Numbered from the stretch's first letter, positions 10,576 through 25,762 are shown. The stretch is DNA of 64,000 nt from Psettodes erumei (GCA_016785225.1 JAFBJZ010000943.1:558001-622000); one strand, 5' to 3'. The notes: generated from the letters alone by a model not told the origin. A program made the numbers and translations.

Positions 10576-13500
10576 TGTGCAGAACGGTACCACATGTTAG
10601 ATTATGTTTGTATTGTTGTTACTACTTCTGTTTTATTTTGTAATGTGCATTCACTTCATGGACCCAAACTTCACTTCTTTCCACTGATTAGTTTCCCAGC
10701 AATTCTCTCACCTCTCACCATGAAATGAACATATCTGTTGTATAAAAAGAAGAGAGAACAAAACAAAATGTGCTGAGAAGACTAAAGAACCACGCTAAGT
10801 GGAAAAAAAGTTGCTGATGCTTTGATCCCTAACACCAAGAGGATAAATCCCCCTTTTGCCCACCTTGCCTCATTACAAAAAGCTATATCTCTGACTCATG
10901 TATGTTTACCTCTTGCACTAAATTAACTTTGTTAAACCTGACAGAGGAAATTCTGCATTCCCCTTGCTTCCGTCTATGCCTCGGCCAAGAGTTTAACAGG
11001 AGCATGGAGCAGCACATCTGGAGATGATAGAAGTTCAGACTTGATAAAGTCACATGAATAAAACTGATTCTTGCTGACAAAAGGTGCTTCTACATTACTC
11101 TGTGTTTTGCCAAATGCACATTTGCTCAGGGATTCAAAGTATTCTGACGTTAGCGTTAGTTGCCGTCAATGCTCCAAGCACTTCAGAGCTATTGCTGGAT
11201 GTTTTATCACAGCCTTGATTTAATTTTGTGTTGGGTTATGGAGGCATTTTCTAGCCGTTTCATCTGTGAGATATTATCGCTGAAGTATTTCATCTTCTCC
11301 AGTGGTTATGTCAGGAATTTTGTGTACAAATTTTCTGTATTAGGAACAGCACACAGGCATTACATTGCAGTCAAAGCAGGCTATCTTGTTTGGGTTGGTC
11401 TCCATTTGTGTGATGTTCTCAATGGATCAACAACAGCTCTGCAAGAAAACAAGTCTCTGTATGTACATGCTCATCAGTGTGTGAAGCATTTTATGGATTT
11501 GCTCAGTACACTGAGCTGAACAGCATTGATTTGTTATTTATTTGAAGCTTGCTTAAAGTGGCCAAGCAAGCAACGAAAAAGTATTAAGGTGTTTAAATGA
11601 AATACAGTGTGTATGTTGTACTTGAACATGGTCATAATGTACAGATTGTCCTCCAGTGAATACCAAGCACAGAAAAACTCAAACAGGGGGATGGGTTCAG
11701 TTGTGATCAAGCAAATGCGGGACTCTTCTTTGTTCCCTTTGAAAGTGCACAGTGCACACACTTAATGCATTTGTGTGGGCTATACCCTTGAACTATAAAC
11801 CGTAAGGCTGGCGGCATATAACATAGAAGCGTCTGTGATAGTTCTATTATATTTATATTTCAAGAAGGTGGAACGTCTTTGTATACCTGAGTAAAGAAAT
11901 GGCGTTTTTTTGATGCCATTGTGGCATGGAGTAACAATGTTGAAGGCCATTGCTGCAGGCAAGCATACAAATCAGAAAACAATGCAAAGCATTAAATATG
12001 TCCCCTAGGTTACAACAAACAAAATACAAAAAGATACAGCTTCGGATGTTATCGAAAAACAGAGATGAACAGTATACCCCTGATCCTGATCACAGTGGTG
12101 GGATAAAACCGAAATGTTGAAGAAATGGCCACAGCTGTGCAGACGTGTTTTTCAAAGGTACTCTTTAGTTTGGATCCACTGCTTTTTGTGAAAGGAGAAT
12201 GAAAATATTAAAAAGCCGGAATTGTGCAGATAGTTCAAAAGAACATATTGAAACCTATTCCAACGCATTGCAGCCCTGCTCTGACCTTTGGCGGGAAGGA
12301 AGTGTTCATTCATTCCTCATGCACTTCGGTATGCTGCTCCCTGAAGAAGACCACTGTGCAGCCATCAAGATTCACTGGCTCAAAAAGTATTTAAGTAATT
12401 GTTTGGGAATTGGAATACAGAATCGGTGCCCTGTTTGTGCTATTCTTGACCGTATCTCATGGACTAAGATTTAAGTCATGTGGCTAAGGATGAAGTAGAG
12501 CCAATTGATTTTTTGCAGGACTGTCGGAAAAACAGAGGTAAAGGACTCTGAGGTCACGTCAATACTTAATACAAGTTTGCACTCAATAGTGTAGGTGAAG
12601 AGGTGGGAAAGAGGAGGGCAACAAAGATGGTGGTGGAAAAAATACATATTATACAGTGAGGTCTGAGTGTTGTATTCTCAGTGATGTAAAAAACATTAAT
12701 TCAGAGTGTTATAGCGCAGGTAATAGGCCTTTTAGAAATCTTTAAAACAGTTTTTTTGGCGGAAAAAGATGACAGCGTGCCTCAGAATCAAAGCAAACAT
12801 CTTGCAGACAACAATCTGCAGGACCTGGCCAAATTCTACATTAACTTAAATTAGGACTGTGCTATGGTATTTTAGTAAAAAATATTCTGAGGAGCGCCAT
12901 CATTTTTGGCTCTCATCAGTATCGTGAAAATTCACTAAAATAAACACAAAAAACACTTTAAATATTGGCAGAAGATATCAGGGCTCCCAAATCAAGAGAT
13001 TCTCCCTTAAATGAGTTTTGCAAATTAAATTAAAAGTTTTCTGTTTTTTATATCCAATGTATAATTTGTCCACATCTTGTTTTCCTTTTTAGGGATGGGA
13101 TAGGATGACATTTATATATATATGACATGTGTCACTACATGTAATACTTTTAGAAATGTTAGAGGTTACTTCTTCTCATATGTCATTAGCTTTTGTTCAA
13201 AGTTCCAATTCCATCAATGTTAATACATGCCACTGACTAACTTGTAAACTAAACAGCATCTTCTTTTTCAAAATTAATTTTGAAAGAATCATCCAACTCT
13301 TTGTTCACTAACAATTGTCCTCTAACCTTGAAGAATAAAATGTTGCACATGAAAGGTGGGTATTTTAAGAGATTTTCTTTTTTGTGCAATATGAAAGAGT
13401 CCCTTTTATCTAAGAAATAAACAAGGGCTACCACACAAGGGAAAATTTGGTACAATTTGGTGCACAATGCTTTCCCTAAAGGACTATCCCGCGGTGTGCC

Positions 13501-14655
13501 AGTTGCAAGGCCATCTTTATTCGGAAAGATTTTGGATCCACTGAGGCCATATTGTGTGTATTGCACTACAATAGATTCCAAGAGGGAAACTGAAAGTAGC
13601 ATGATCAGATACACCGAGGAGAGGAATGAGCAACAGGGAGAACAGAGATGTTCCATCACAGGAAATTTAAGCAATTCAGACCAGAACATGCTGAGCATTT
13701 TTTTGTCTTTCAGCTCAAGTCTCTCTCATAAACCTGCAGTCCTCGTTTAAAAAATGTCACATCATCTGATGTATGAAACCAAAAGGTCATGGCTGGGCAA
13801 CAATGCAGATTGGTGGATTTTCAGCCATTGGTTGAAGCTACTGTAATTATATATAAAAAAAAAAAAATAAATACAAAATCACAGTGTACACTGCTCAGCT
13901 CCCAGCTCCAAACCATAGAAAATAATGTTAGTATGTGGCTGCTGAACAAAGTGAAGCATTTAGTAGCTAAAATGCCAGAGGGAATATTGGACGTTCAACT
14001 ATATAAATCAACTTTATAAGGTGATAATATGCTACTGTTGTGCTTGCAACTTGGTTTGCTCACCCCAATTTGTCAGAAATGCAGGTTTAGATGATGTCTT
14101 CACACAACCATTATTGCCAGCTCAGCACAGCTAACATCTGACAAAAATGTAAAAGGTTAAAAAAAAAGAAAAAGAAAAAAGGATGCACCTGTAAATGTGT
14201 TTGAAAATCCAAAAAGCTTTACCATTAGGTCTCTGGTATTGATTTACAACCCAATCATTTCTCAGTGCTAGGACATTAAATATCTTAATCAATGCACTTT
14301 TAATGTTTACTTACAGTCTGGTCATTGTTAAATGTGTTTACTGTTAAGTTTGCCTTTCAACTGGGAACCTGGTCCCAGTGATTATAATGCAACTTGAGAC
14401 CGAGTGAGAGGCCAAGACAGTCAGAGAGAGAAAGACGTAGAGAGGAGGTGCGGCATATATACAGGTGTTATGTGTATGTGCTGCTGTCTGGATGAAGGCT
14501 TGTGTGTCACCTTCCCAGCACAAGTGCCCTAGTCCCTAATGATGGCGGTGTGCAGCGAGCTAACTACCCTCACAGTGGAGCGAGCCCCCAGGCTAGTGCC
14601 ACATCTCTCCATCAAGGCCTGCCTTCATCCTGCTTTACACTGGGCCCTTGCCAAA

Positions 14656-14660
14656 GACAC

Positions 14661-14701
<41 letters not shown>

Positions 14702-14714
14702 CATAGAGAGAGAG
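14656..14714. repeat. Compound (AC)n/(ACAT)n/(AG)n microsatellite
   Basis: AC units, then CATA units, then a longer AC run, ending in a short AG run. Confidence 0.95.
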
Positions 14715-17700
14715 CCAATGACAAATAATTCATATTATGGCCTGCCTGAAAGTTTGCCACACTACCTCATTAAGCAGCCTATTGTAACTGGCTGACATTC
14801 TCTCAGCATAATAACACTCCTTGGTCGGGTTGTTTTTGAAGTGACATCTCACTAGAGGCAAACAGAAATAAATAAAGAAATAAAAAACACCCAGTTGTGC
14901 GCTATGTTGCTTTTCACCTTCGGAACTCTCAAGGTGATGCAACTTTAGCTGCCAGATATCAATAATGGATTCCTGTTGTTTCTTGATATGGTACAAGGTC
15001 CAGCAATGACATATCAAATGAAGACAGAAATGTGGTTACTTGTGTCATTTGCACAGAACAGGGCTGCTTTCCCCATTTCAGTTCATTACAGCTAAAGAGG
15101 GACACAATGTGACAAGGACAGGAATGAAGTAGCAAATTGATGGTATTACACATCTTCACTTGAATTTTAATCACTAAATTGTAAAAAGGCAAGGTCTTAA
15201 CATGCTGTCGGTTTATGGGTGCACGGACAGCACATGATCAAGGTTGTGTTGGTTTGTTGTCATCAGGTATTGTGTATCTGAATGTGCGAAATGGAATTTA
15301 TATTCCCCGTTAGGTAAAGGCGTACAACGGCACAATAGCCTAAAGCCTTCACCTCTCAGGCGAGGTGGGCCAAAGGAACTGAAGCAGCTCAGAGTAAATA
15401 AAAATTGCTTACTCTGAGAGAGGACATTATATTCCATACACATCTCAAGATAATGTGAGTAAATCCATCCTCCACAGTGTTGTGCTCATGTGCTCATGTG
15501 GATCTTTCAGACACACATGAGAGAGGAGAGAGAGAGAGAGATTTATTTGGTGCAATGAAGACACGATGGCTCAGTCCAAACCTACATATTGAGTTTGATC
15601 TCCCACTAAGGGCTACATTGATTTTTCCTCTTAGCCACACAGTCCAGTGCACCGCTTCTGACGTGCAAATGAAAATGAGTCTGTTTGATTTCATCTGCAA
15701 AATTAACAATGGGCAAAGAGATGGGCAGGCTGGGTGGGAAGGCAAGAGGAGGAGTGCAGGGGGTAGTCAGCATTCAGGGATTGGGGTATGTGAATACGCT
15801 TCTTTGATGTGCTCCATCTTCGACGCACGATAGCAAATGGCAGAATGGCAACAGTGTGGGAGTTTTTTAGTTTTTTTTTTCCTGAGTGGCAATCAGTCAG
15901 TTCAGAGGCGCTGAGCTCCTGGCGAGCCTACGAGGCATGTGGCTAGGTGCTCTCTGTCCTGGGGGCGAGATGGGGAGAGCTCCGACTTAGCTCTGACTTT
16001 TCCGGGGCATCAACGAGGCATGGGAGAGGAAGAAGAAACTTTCTCAGCAAAGTGAAAGGGGAGGGAGGAGGCAGCAGGGAGATCATCCAAGTAAGGCAGA
16101 CTTGAAGTTAAAGCAATGATGAGCACTTCAATCTTCACTTCAGTCTCGACAAGTATGCCAAACATCGATTTTGCATAAACACACAGCACTTCAGAAGCCG
16201 ACGTAGAGATAAAGATGAAGCTTTTCGGATAACAAAAGGGAAAATGAGAGGGAGACAGAAGGCAAACCCCCAAACATGAGGAGAGATGGAAGACAACCCC
16301 TGCAAAGTTGGATTATGTGGCTGTCTTCAATCTCCCTCAGCAGATAGCAGGAATGATAGCGAAGCATGTTCCAGCCTCCTGTAATGAAGTCCAGATGCAT
16401 AAAGTCAGCTCTGCTCCTCATCATCACTGGCTGTGACCTTGGGAAAGCTACCTCAGCTGTGGGCCTTTTCTTGTATTTACAGAATAGTGCAGGAACACTG
16501 CAACCACGCTCGCTGCTCAGGGATTAGGAGCAGGAAAATTCCAGAAAAACAAACGTCTTCTCCAAATGTAAAACGGCTGCATCTCCATCTTGAATTAATG
16601 GAGCAGCTTGTGTCTTCCTCTCTGTGAGAGTCGTCTTCCTGCATGAGACGTGCTGCTATTGAGCTCACCCTGACCTGTCCTGTGTAATAACACACCACTA
16701 CACAATGCGGGAAGGTGACACACAAAGATCCATTTTGTGTACTGAGCTGCATGAACAAGCTACTGTTATCTGTAAAAAGGCTGACACTGAGAGGGCAAGG
16801 GACATGCAGTAAACATTAAAAAAAGGATTAAAAAAATCAGGCCCAGAATGAATGGTCTTATAGATAAACGTGTGATGGCCCGGTTTGTCTGCTTTCTGCT
16901 CTTCCCCTCCCCCTCCTGTTTCTCTGCTGTTCAGGTTGTGGCAGGAGGCGTGGCTGGTCTCTCAGACGAGACACACCTGATCAGCATTCTCCAGTGATCA
17001 CCTCAGCTCCTTTATAAACCGGGCCATGACATCCACTAGCTTCCAGAAGATTGCTAGAGCTACTCTTGAGTGTGCCTTACCTATCTAGTTGTGCTTATGA
17101 ACCTTTTGAATGTTCCGTGGTCTCCTGCGTTTTGTGGTCCAGAAACGATCTGTAACAAAACGCTCACCATTGAAATGGAAGACAGAAAGAGATGACAGTA
17201 AAAAAAAATGAAAAAAAACAGGGACAACTTAAAAGTGATATAAGGAGAGTGATGCAGTGATGCTCTGGGTGCAAAACAGGATTGTAATCAGTTTCAAGAG
17301 GCATGAGTCTGTCTCTAGTCTAGTTGCCAAAAAAAAATGAGAGTCCCTCCTAAAATAAAACCGCAAATCCAATGCTGCAAGTATCCTGCAAGGTACTGAT
17401 AATAAGCCGTGGAGAAGAAGCAGTCATCAGTTCATATTCCTGAGCCCCTGTGAAATTCAGCAGTCTCAGTCACTTTGCCTGAGTATATACTTAACAAGTT
17501 GGTTTCATCCCGAGGCTGACAATAGGAGTAGATTGATTTTTTGTACTGCATATTACTTCTTATTACCGCTCTCAGTGATGGGAGATTAGAAAGCACAAGA
17601 CACACCGATGTGGCTGAGAATAGCAGGTAAAAACATTTCACTGATTTTCCACACCTCAGTCAAGTGCAATGTATCATAACTTCAGTGCCGCGCACCCGCC

Positions 17701-20700
17701 GTATGGAACAAAAGTGGCGTAAAAAGTGGGACGGCAAGTCTCATCGCGTAGACACAATTACAGCGCTGAGGATACGCTGTGAGCATCGGATGTAAGACAA
17801 GAGAGCCATTTTAAAGGAGATTAGTGCTGACACCTCCCTGTGTCTCAGCGTGCAATGATCACACTGCGCCAGCTACTGTGTGTGGGAGGCCTTTTGTCAC
17901 TTGTACCATTCAAAGTGGGAGAGGGAAAACAGGCGATGGGATGACACCCAGCCGCCTCCGATAGATCAAAACCAAACTAATAAGCCAGGATGCTCAAATT
18001 AACAATGAGGCCTCTTGTTTAACTCAGCTCCTTGACTTCCTCAGCCGAGGCACATCAACTACTCAGGGGCATTTAAATCCATATGAGGACGAGGCTTTGG
18101 AAATAACGACTGCGCAAAAACAGAATTTGGGAGAAAAGGAGACAGCAAAAGCTATTTTCTGTCAACATACCCCCATGCTAAAATCCAAAGTGGCTGTGCA
18201 TGGTTCAGTTAAAAAAAAACCAAATAAATGTATTAGACAACAATTGGCAACAGAAGCAGTGTTCTGTAGTTCAGCCAAGGTGGAGTATATGAAGAGGCCA
18301 GTCATCCACTTAGTGGACCTTGGAGTAAAGCACAAGGCCCTTTCTTTGCACCAATAATCCATCTCCATTCTTCCCCTGAAGAGGCTTGTTGAAAATTAAT
18401 TTGGGCTGGTCAACAGTCAATAACATGCTCCCCAGAGACACGCAGTTTAACCCCCATACTGCTCAGTGTATTAGGGCACACACACACACACACTCAAATC
18501 CACATTCCACTCAGCTGCTTCTCAATAGTAAGAGGAAATTATTATTGACCAATTTCTGAGCTTCTTAATGTACCTACGTTCCTCCAGGCAATCCACTCTC
18601 AACTCCTCCACCCACTTTTTTTTGTTGCCGTGTTTTTTTTTATTCACGCTCCACCATTAGATGTGATGGGAGTCAGCAACTCGGACCTCACTGAGAAAGT
18701 TATTATAGAGTAGACTGACGTGATGATTTTATGTCAAGATATTAACCTGGTTTTATATATTATTGGGTAAAATTTGATTTGATTTGAAAATTGCAGTTTG
18801 AGATTTTTCAAATAAGTGCTGATACAGATATGTATCTCTCACATATGCATACAGTAGCCTAGGTTTGTTTCGAATTCCGAAAATTGCAAACATTAATTTA
18901 GATGACAGAATTTTGTGATGACAACACATGGTTATAACAAATTACTCCCTGTCTATTCTAAATGTAAGCTTCAAGATAGATCAACATGCCCACCACAGCC
19001 TCTTTGTACCTACTCAAGTGAGATGTTCAAATAAAACCCTCAGACATTCTCAGTTATCATTTCATTTCTTTTCTTCATCAACTGCTAAATGATGTGGGTG
19101 ACTGGTAGTGGATTTGCAGCGCACTGACCTGAAGCCCTGAAGATGAGTTGTATTACTCCTGTATATTCATTTTAGATCACACAAAGTACCTGCTGTCAGC
19201 TTTAGATTTGGTCATTCACCGCAGACAGTGTTTGACATTACTTGCCTCTTTCGCATCTTTTGCTGGAAAGTGCAGTGTGTATTTTTTAGAGTAGTCAGCT
19301 ATTTTTGGCGCTCAACTTCAGTGTTTGCAGGCACAGGCATGAGGCAATTCTGCAAAGGAAAAACACAATAGCTTATACTGTCCAGTGTGTGTATTTATTC
19401 CTCCATAAAGTAGACACTCTGATTCATCCCTAAGGGTCACCCTAAAAAAACACATCTCTGTCTCATGACAGACTGACTGAGGCAACAGCCAGTAAAAGTG
19501 TTGCAACTCCCTTGAACAAATTTGGGACTTACATCAGGATATTTTCTTCAACTATTAGCTTTCCTAAGAGTGAAAATGATCCCCAATGACAAAATATAAG
19601 AGCAGGTTATAGTCCAACTGGAGCCTGGATAGAAAATGAGAGAGAAGTAGATTAAATCAGAGAAGCTTTGTGGTAACAAGACACAGCTGTACAGTTCCCA
19701 TTACTTCTTATTTATTCACAGATAGGCACTGACATGCAGTGGAGTTTATATAGTAATATAAGAAATCAGAGAATGATTGCAGGGTGCCTCTACTCAGTAA
19801 TACTATTTTATCTTAGTTTGTGGAAACAATTAAAACTGAAACAAAACAGACAGTGGTAAATATCCTAAAACACCTGCTTTTTCACCTGAGCTCATCGACA
19901 CTGTGGGAGAAAATAAAGGCTTTACTCCAACTCTTTTGGTGCCAACTACTCATATCCAATCCAGCGCCCTGGATCTATTGATAACAAGACTGTGTGCTTC
20001 TCCAACTCACCTCCTTAGAGAGGAAAACTACAAGCCCCTGAACGTTTGGCGCTGCTGAGATGTGTATAGAGGAGCACACATGAGCCATTTTGTCAGAGCA
20101 AGTGGTGAGGGTTCGGTGGTGAGTGAAGACACTAGAGGAGAAGCGCCTGTATTGAGGTTGAGAAAGAGTGAGAGAGAAAAGAGAGAATGGGGCTCAACCC
20201 CCCCACATCAAAGCTCTCCCCTCCAGCGGTGTCTTGTGATATTTATTTATTGAGATGATTTTGCCAGAAACCCAGTGGCCTAGCTGTGCCCCCCCACTCT
20301 TTGATATGTTGCTTGGTTCTTAGCTGGCTGTCCTCAGAGAAAGAGGGGTCGGGGGGTCAGCCAGAGAGACCCCCAGAGGAAAAAACATGGCTCACAGAGT
20401 ACACCTAGAAACACCACACACCATACCATGTACACATACACACACAAACAGCACACCAGATGATGCACGGGGAAAGCAGCGAGGCGGTGGTGGTGGTGGG
20501 GGGGCTTAGGCATTGATTATTATTAAAGGGCCAATGATTTGTTTCCTCCACCATTTGGAGGAACATGGCTCACATCTAAATGAATATCAGATTAACACCT
20601 TGAAGTCATTACAGCACACTCTTGATTGTCATGTTCAGTTCATGCACCACAAGCTGAACACGTCATTGAAAAAAACCTGCAGCGTGTTGAAGCTCCAGAG

Positions 20701-23700
20701 CTTTTTTTTTTTTTTAGTTTTCACGTGTGTGTCTATTGGACAAAGAACAAGCTCCAGGGTTAATTTCTCTCATTAAAACGTCCAAATACAAAACAGGTTG
20801 ACACCTCGTAATGAGAACTGCACACCCGTAGAGCACATGCTTTGCACACATGCAGACACAGAAGTCAAAGTTCACTTGTACCCCAGTCACATTACAGCAC
20901 TCTAGTCAGGCCTCTTGTAACCAGATGAAGTTTCCTTTACGGTCAAGAAATTGTCACGTGATGCTCAAAAAGCTAAATTAGATGCAGCAGAAAGTCTGGT
21001 TCTCTACGGCCAGGTGGAAACTATTTGTTAGCACCATGTTGTTCACAGTATGAGCTAGCCTGGTTGTGGACCATGTTTATAGGCCAAATAATTTCCGTGG
21101 AATAGTAAACCACAGTAAGCGAGAGAGATGCAAACTCTAAAACATTAGCTGGAAGAGACGAGCCAGCAAGACTTAAGAGTTTCTTCTAAGATTTAGATTG
21201 TACAACAGTTTTTTTCTGCAGCAATCGTGGAAATTGTGGGTGTACATTCTAGATTTTGCCTTGAAACAAGTGCAGGCCTACACGCCCAGGTTCAAATTCA
21301 AAAGTCATGTTTGTGGGCCAAAGAAATGCATGTGAATTTAAGGTTATAGTCAACAATACTGTGCAAATCCGAGACACCCAAAACTACAGTGGAATCCATG
21401 CATGCTGATGTTTTTTCTGATTGATTTTGGCAGTTCCTTAACTTTGAGTAAGTATGGAAGATCCCTGTCAATGGGCTCCCATGTCAGAGTCATCCACAGA
21501 GAATTCACAAAGTGGAGTGGGGGCTACTCCTCACAGCACCGCAGCTTGTAATTTCAGCCACAGGGGAGGGCGTGCTCATCTTTTTGCGTGACAGATCTCC
21601 AACATAATGCATTGTCAAATAATTCTTAATATGGCGAGTGTGACACGATGGCCGCATTCTCAATATTCAGATTTGCTCTGGCTCATAAACTCCACCGCCA
21701 CTGTGTGCCATCGGCCCCATCAATCAAGACATGTCCTCCTCTCCCCCACCCTCTCTGACTCTTCCTCACCTGTCAGCCCATTTGAATATGAGGTGGCGCT
21801 TGGATGGCTTCCGCAAAATAAGCCTCTGGGAGAACAAGGCCTGGCAAAGCTGTTTACATGTGTAGGAATTTGATTGAGGAATATGCAGAGCTCTCCTGTG
21901 CCAATGGACGGGGACAACCCCCCCCATTCCAGTCAAAAGCTTCTCTCCAGACTTATTTACACATTGTAGGTACATCGCGTCATCTTGTGGCAAAAGTCAA
22001 GGTTTTTATAAATCAATCTGAATATTTGTCTCTATTGTTGACACTCATTGTTTGAACAGGCTTTAACAAAATTCCTTGGCAAACACAGTGGCGAGACATG
22101 AAAGCCATGACAATGTTTGCTTGAGTTTGATGATGAGAACAAACACTGACAGGAAATATCAAGGACTGACAATCACTGCCCATCTTCCTTAGTCTCCCCT
22201 TCAATAACCCTCCATTTAGACACCCCCCCCCCAATTGAACTTGTGTAAACAATAATCCATCCAAAAGCAGAAGGGCCATTTAACACAGAGTGATTGTCTG
22301 TGCATAAGGCTAAACAAACAAGAGTGCCACTGAAACTGTCATGGCTTGGACCTCTCCAGATAAAGATGGATGGGGGAGTGGAAAGGAGGGAGGGGGGCCG
22401 AGGGACTGGGACAGGCAGTAAAGAGCCACGTCAACTGCTCTCCCCCCTCATGCATTAAATTCAAACGAGGCTGGTGTACAAAACTCCTACTGATCAATTG
22501 TAAGCAAAAGGGAGTGGAGGAAAGGGGGTGGGGGACGTGCATGGCTCTGGTTTGGCATACATGATCAGCACATCGGGCCAAATGATGTCATCCATCAGGA
22601 TGGACATTGCAATTTGCCATCTATTTCCTCATCAATCAAACTTGAGCGCCCGTACAAGGGGGTGGGAAGTGTTTATGTATGTGTGTCTTCGAGGAAGACA
22701 GGCTTCTGCGTCCTCCAGACTTTACCTGCGGGGCAGTGAGTGGCATCAGCACTGCTCTTCTTTCCATGAGTAAGATTTACAATCTGTTTAATTTAAATGA
22801 AAAATTATGGATACAATTCTCATCTTTTAGTCATTTTTGTCCTGCAAAATCTTTTTTTTCCAAATAAAATTCTTATGCCATTGTGAAATACTCACTTACA
22901 CAATCTAGCTGAGTTCACTGTGAGTGATTTTATACTGTAATTTAATCTTTGCTGGGGAAGACAAGCTTTTGGGTTTTACTTATACTTTAACAAATGCTAT
23001 GTGGTGCCTTTTTTTCTCTCTCCTGTTTTGAAGTCAGTGTGCATTTAGCGCTCGAAAACACATATGTGTCAAATAATATCCTGTAACTGACCACTAGATA
23101 TTATTATTCCAAACCATTTTTGAAAAAAATCTATTATCAACAGCTACAAAACCCTTGCATACGCTCACATGTACAGTATTTTGACTGCTTTCCAAAAATG
23201 CCATTCAGAATCCTTTTAGCCTCAGTAACTACATGTAATTTGAAGATAGCTCAGATTTTAGAGGGATTAGTTATCATGAAAGTAACTTCAGTAAAAACAT
23301 TTTGGGGGAAAAATTCACTCCATATATAGATGATAAGTAATGACTTCGTAAACTGGATTAACAGCACTGGATGACTATCCCTGCATGGGCCTCTCTGATT
23401 GCTGAAAACTGCTGATTAACAGTATTTTTCCATAGAATGCTGCCTTTCAGATCCTGACCTGTTTATTTTCAGCACATTTTCACTGTTATCTTAGGGAGCA
23501 GATATTCTAACACCTAAACCCAGATGGAAAATCCAGTAGATATTAAGTGTTTGATAATAAATTGAGAATTCAGTGTTTCCTTTATAAACCAGATATGTGT
23601 TATACAGCTAACCTGTTTTTTTACATTAAAAAAATACAATTTTGACCTGAGATATCCAGGGTGACTTCTTATCTGTGAATAAGACCTCAGTCTGAGACCC

Positions 23701-25072
23701 TTTTGGTCATTCCAAAGTCTAGACTAAAGGTCAAGGGTGTAAAAAGTCTTTTTTTGTCAGAACCATTAAGGTTTGCAACAGCATGCCCGGAGAGATCAGG
23801 GTCTGCTTTCCCAAAAGCAACTCAGCTCCAGGATCACCCTTTGCCACTGGCTAACAATTGAAACACGCTGATCATGGCAGAAATACGCCTCTGGGAATCC
23901 CAGCAGACAACAGAAAGACTGCCAGGTAACATGAAATCACAGCGGAAAATGTTTTTATTTAGCGACAAAATTTGAATTTTTTAAAATTACTTGAATTTGA
24001 TTTGCCATACACGATCACTGTACATTGAATTAGATCTAAATCACTGACAGTAAACCCAGGCTCACTGTATATCACTAATATACCATTGAGTAGTATTTCA
24101 GTATTTTTGGGATATGACCTAAAAAGACAGCATTTAGTACAAATCAGCTATACTAAAAGGGAAATACATTTAAGTGTTTTTTTTAAATTAATGAATTCAT
24201 TCATTATATTTCAACCCTTTATATTTGGTTATCAAACCTAAATATATGATTTAACTATCATTGACACTAGCATAAAAAATTGTTACCTGGTTCTGTTTTT
24301 TATGACTTGAGTTTGTCCTTTAGTCTTCCTCCTGCTTCTCCTTCTGATTAGTAGTACAGCTACTGTTTTTGCTACTATTGTTATGACCATAACATCACTA
24401 ATAATCCATTTATCTGCAATCTCTCGACCATTAACTGACCCAATAGTCCAGATCCACCATCGCGCTCTCCCTCATCACTTTTCCCTTCTTACATTGTTGA
24501 GATAATGGTCTTCTCCCTGCAGGGGGGGGCGACAGGTCTTCTCTGGGACTGGAGAAGATCAAGTTCACCTCATTATTAACCTACACACACCCCCTGACCT
24601 CTCCAGCACCCACCCACCAGGCAGCAACATGTGCATTTCATTGTGGGAGGATTGAATGGCTCCCTTTTACCCCTGGCTCGTGTAGAGATCCAGAGCTGAT
24701 TTATGGGCCTAACAGATTGGTCCCTAGTGACTCGGATGCTTTGCAAAATGTGACGCATGACTAAGGGCTGGCACGAGTGCCTCTTGCATGATTGCTGAAC
24801 AGGCAGAGACAGAGTGATTTAGGTCTTCTCTGTGTTAAATTTGACTGGGGATATAATTTAGAAAATGTGAAAAAATCAACTATCTGTGTCTTGTGTTTTA
24901 TGTCACTCCTGTAAGGGCAGCTGCAATTCCTATGTGAACATGGTCTTAGACGCATCACCTTTATACATGAATATATAAACCATTGACATACCTGGGTATT
25001 TCCCCAAATACTGAATCAAAACTAAACGCTGAAGTGGTAAAAGTTTATATGTACATCTATAATGTCCATAAA

Positions 25073-25073
25073 T

Positions 25074-25117
<44 letters not shown>
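25073..25117. repeat. (CA)n(TA)n microsatellite
   Basis: A short CA run passes directly into about 15 TA units. Confidence 0.95.
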
Positions 25118-25119
<2 letters not shown>

Positions 25120-25735
25120 TTTTAAATTTCTTAACAGACACATTTATGCCTCATTAGGCTTGTATGGAAATGTTTATATTGCCTATTAATTGTAAAAAAT
25201 GATGAGACAGATGGTGAATTCCAGCAAGGCCAGACTGTTTGAAATGTTGTTATTTTTCTTGGGTTAACTAAGCAAGTGAGTACACAGCAGCTATTATAAT
25301 GTGCAAGCTCATTTGATCCAGAATTTCATGGTGCTGTAAACAAACATGCACCACACTTGTCTGTCTTGTAGTGAAGACTTTAGTCAAGTCTTGTTAGAAG
25401 TAGGCTGTTTCTTTGGTATGGCTAACATGAATAGTGCAGTATAATGAATTATGGCCTTTATCTAAAGACAGATACACTACATAGTTAGAGCGAAATCAGA
25501 ATCCAATTTCACTCGGTTTGAATTTAATCCTTTCAAAAATCTGAATTCTTGGCAAATTTAAACTAATATCTACTAGGTGTATTTATTTTGACAATAAAAG
25601 ATGGTGTTTTTAAACCCGGACATGTTTGGTACTGGAGCACAACAGATGAGATACTAAACAGAAGGACAGAGGGCCGACAGTTTCATGAAAGAATAAATAT
25701 GCAAAAAGAACAAAAAAGTAGAGGCACTGTACAAA

Positions 25736-25762
25736 ACACACACACACACACACACACACACA
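25736..25762. repeat. (AC)n microsatellite
   Basis: An uninterrupted AC run of about 13 units. Confidence 0.95.

Larger units (their letters stand above)
10231..20500. other. Gene desert, first part
   Basis: No exon structure, protein family or RNA gene is recognisable here. Open frames up to about 150 codons (for example minus strand 13249-13698) lack motifs and splice context. The stretch holds one RTE/SINE-like repeat (10383-10575), an 8-bp-arm hairpin at 11547-11571, an (AC)n block at 14656-14714, and an enhancer-like block at 17,650-18,080. Confidence 0.6.

Noticed and set aside
13249..13698. 149-codon minus-strand open frame
   Set aside because: No recognisable domain and no splice or promoter context. 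Frames of this size are expected by chance in 64 kb of AT-moderate DNA.
21286..21300. GGTTCAAATTC resembling a tRNA B box
   Set aside because: No A box, acceptor stem or anticodon arm can be folded around it.
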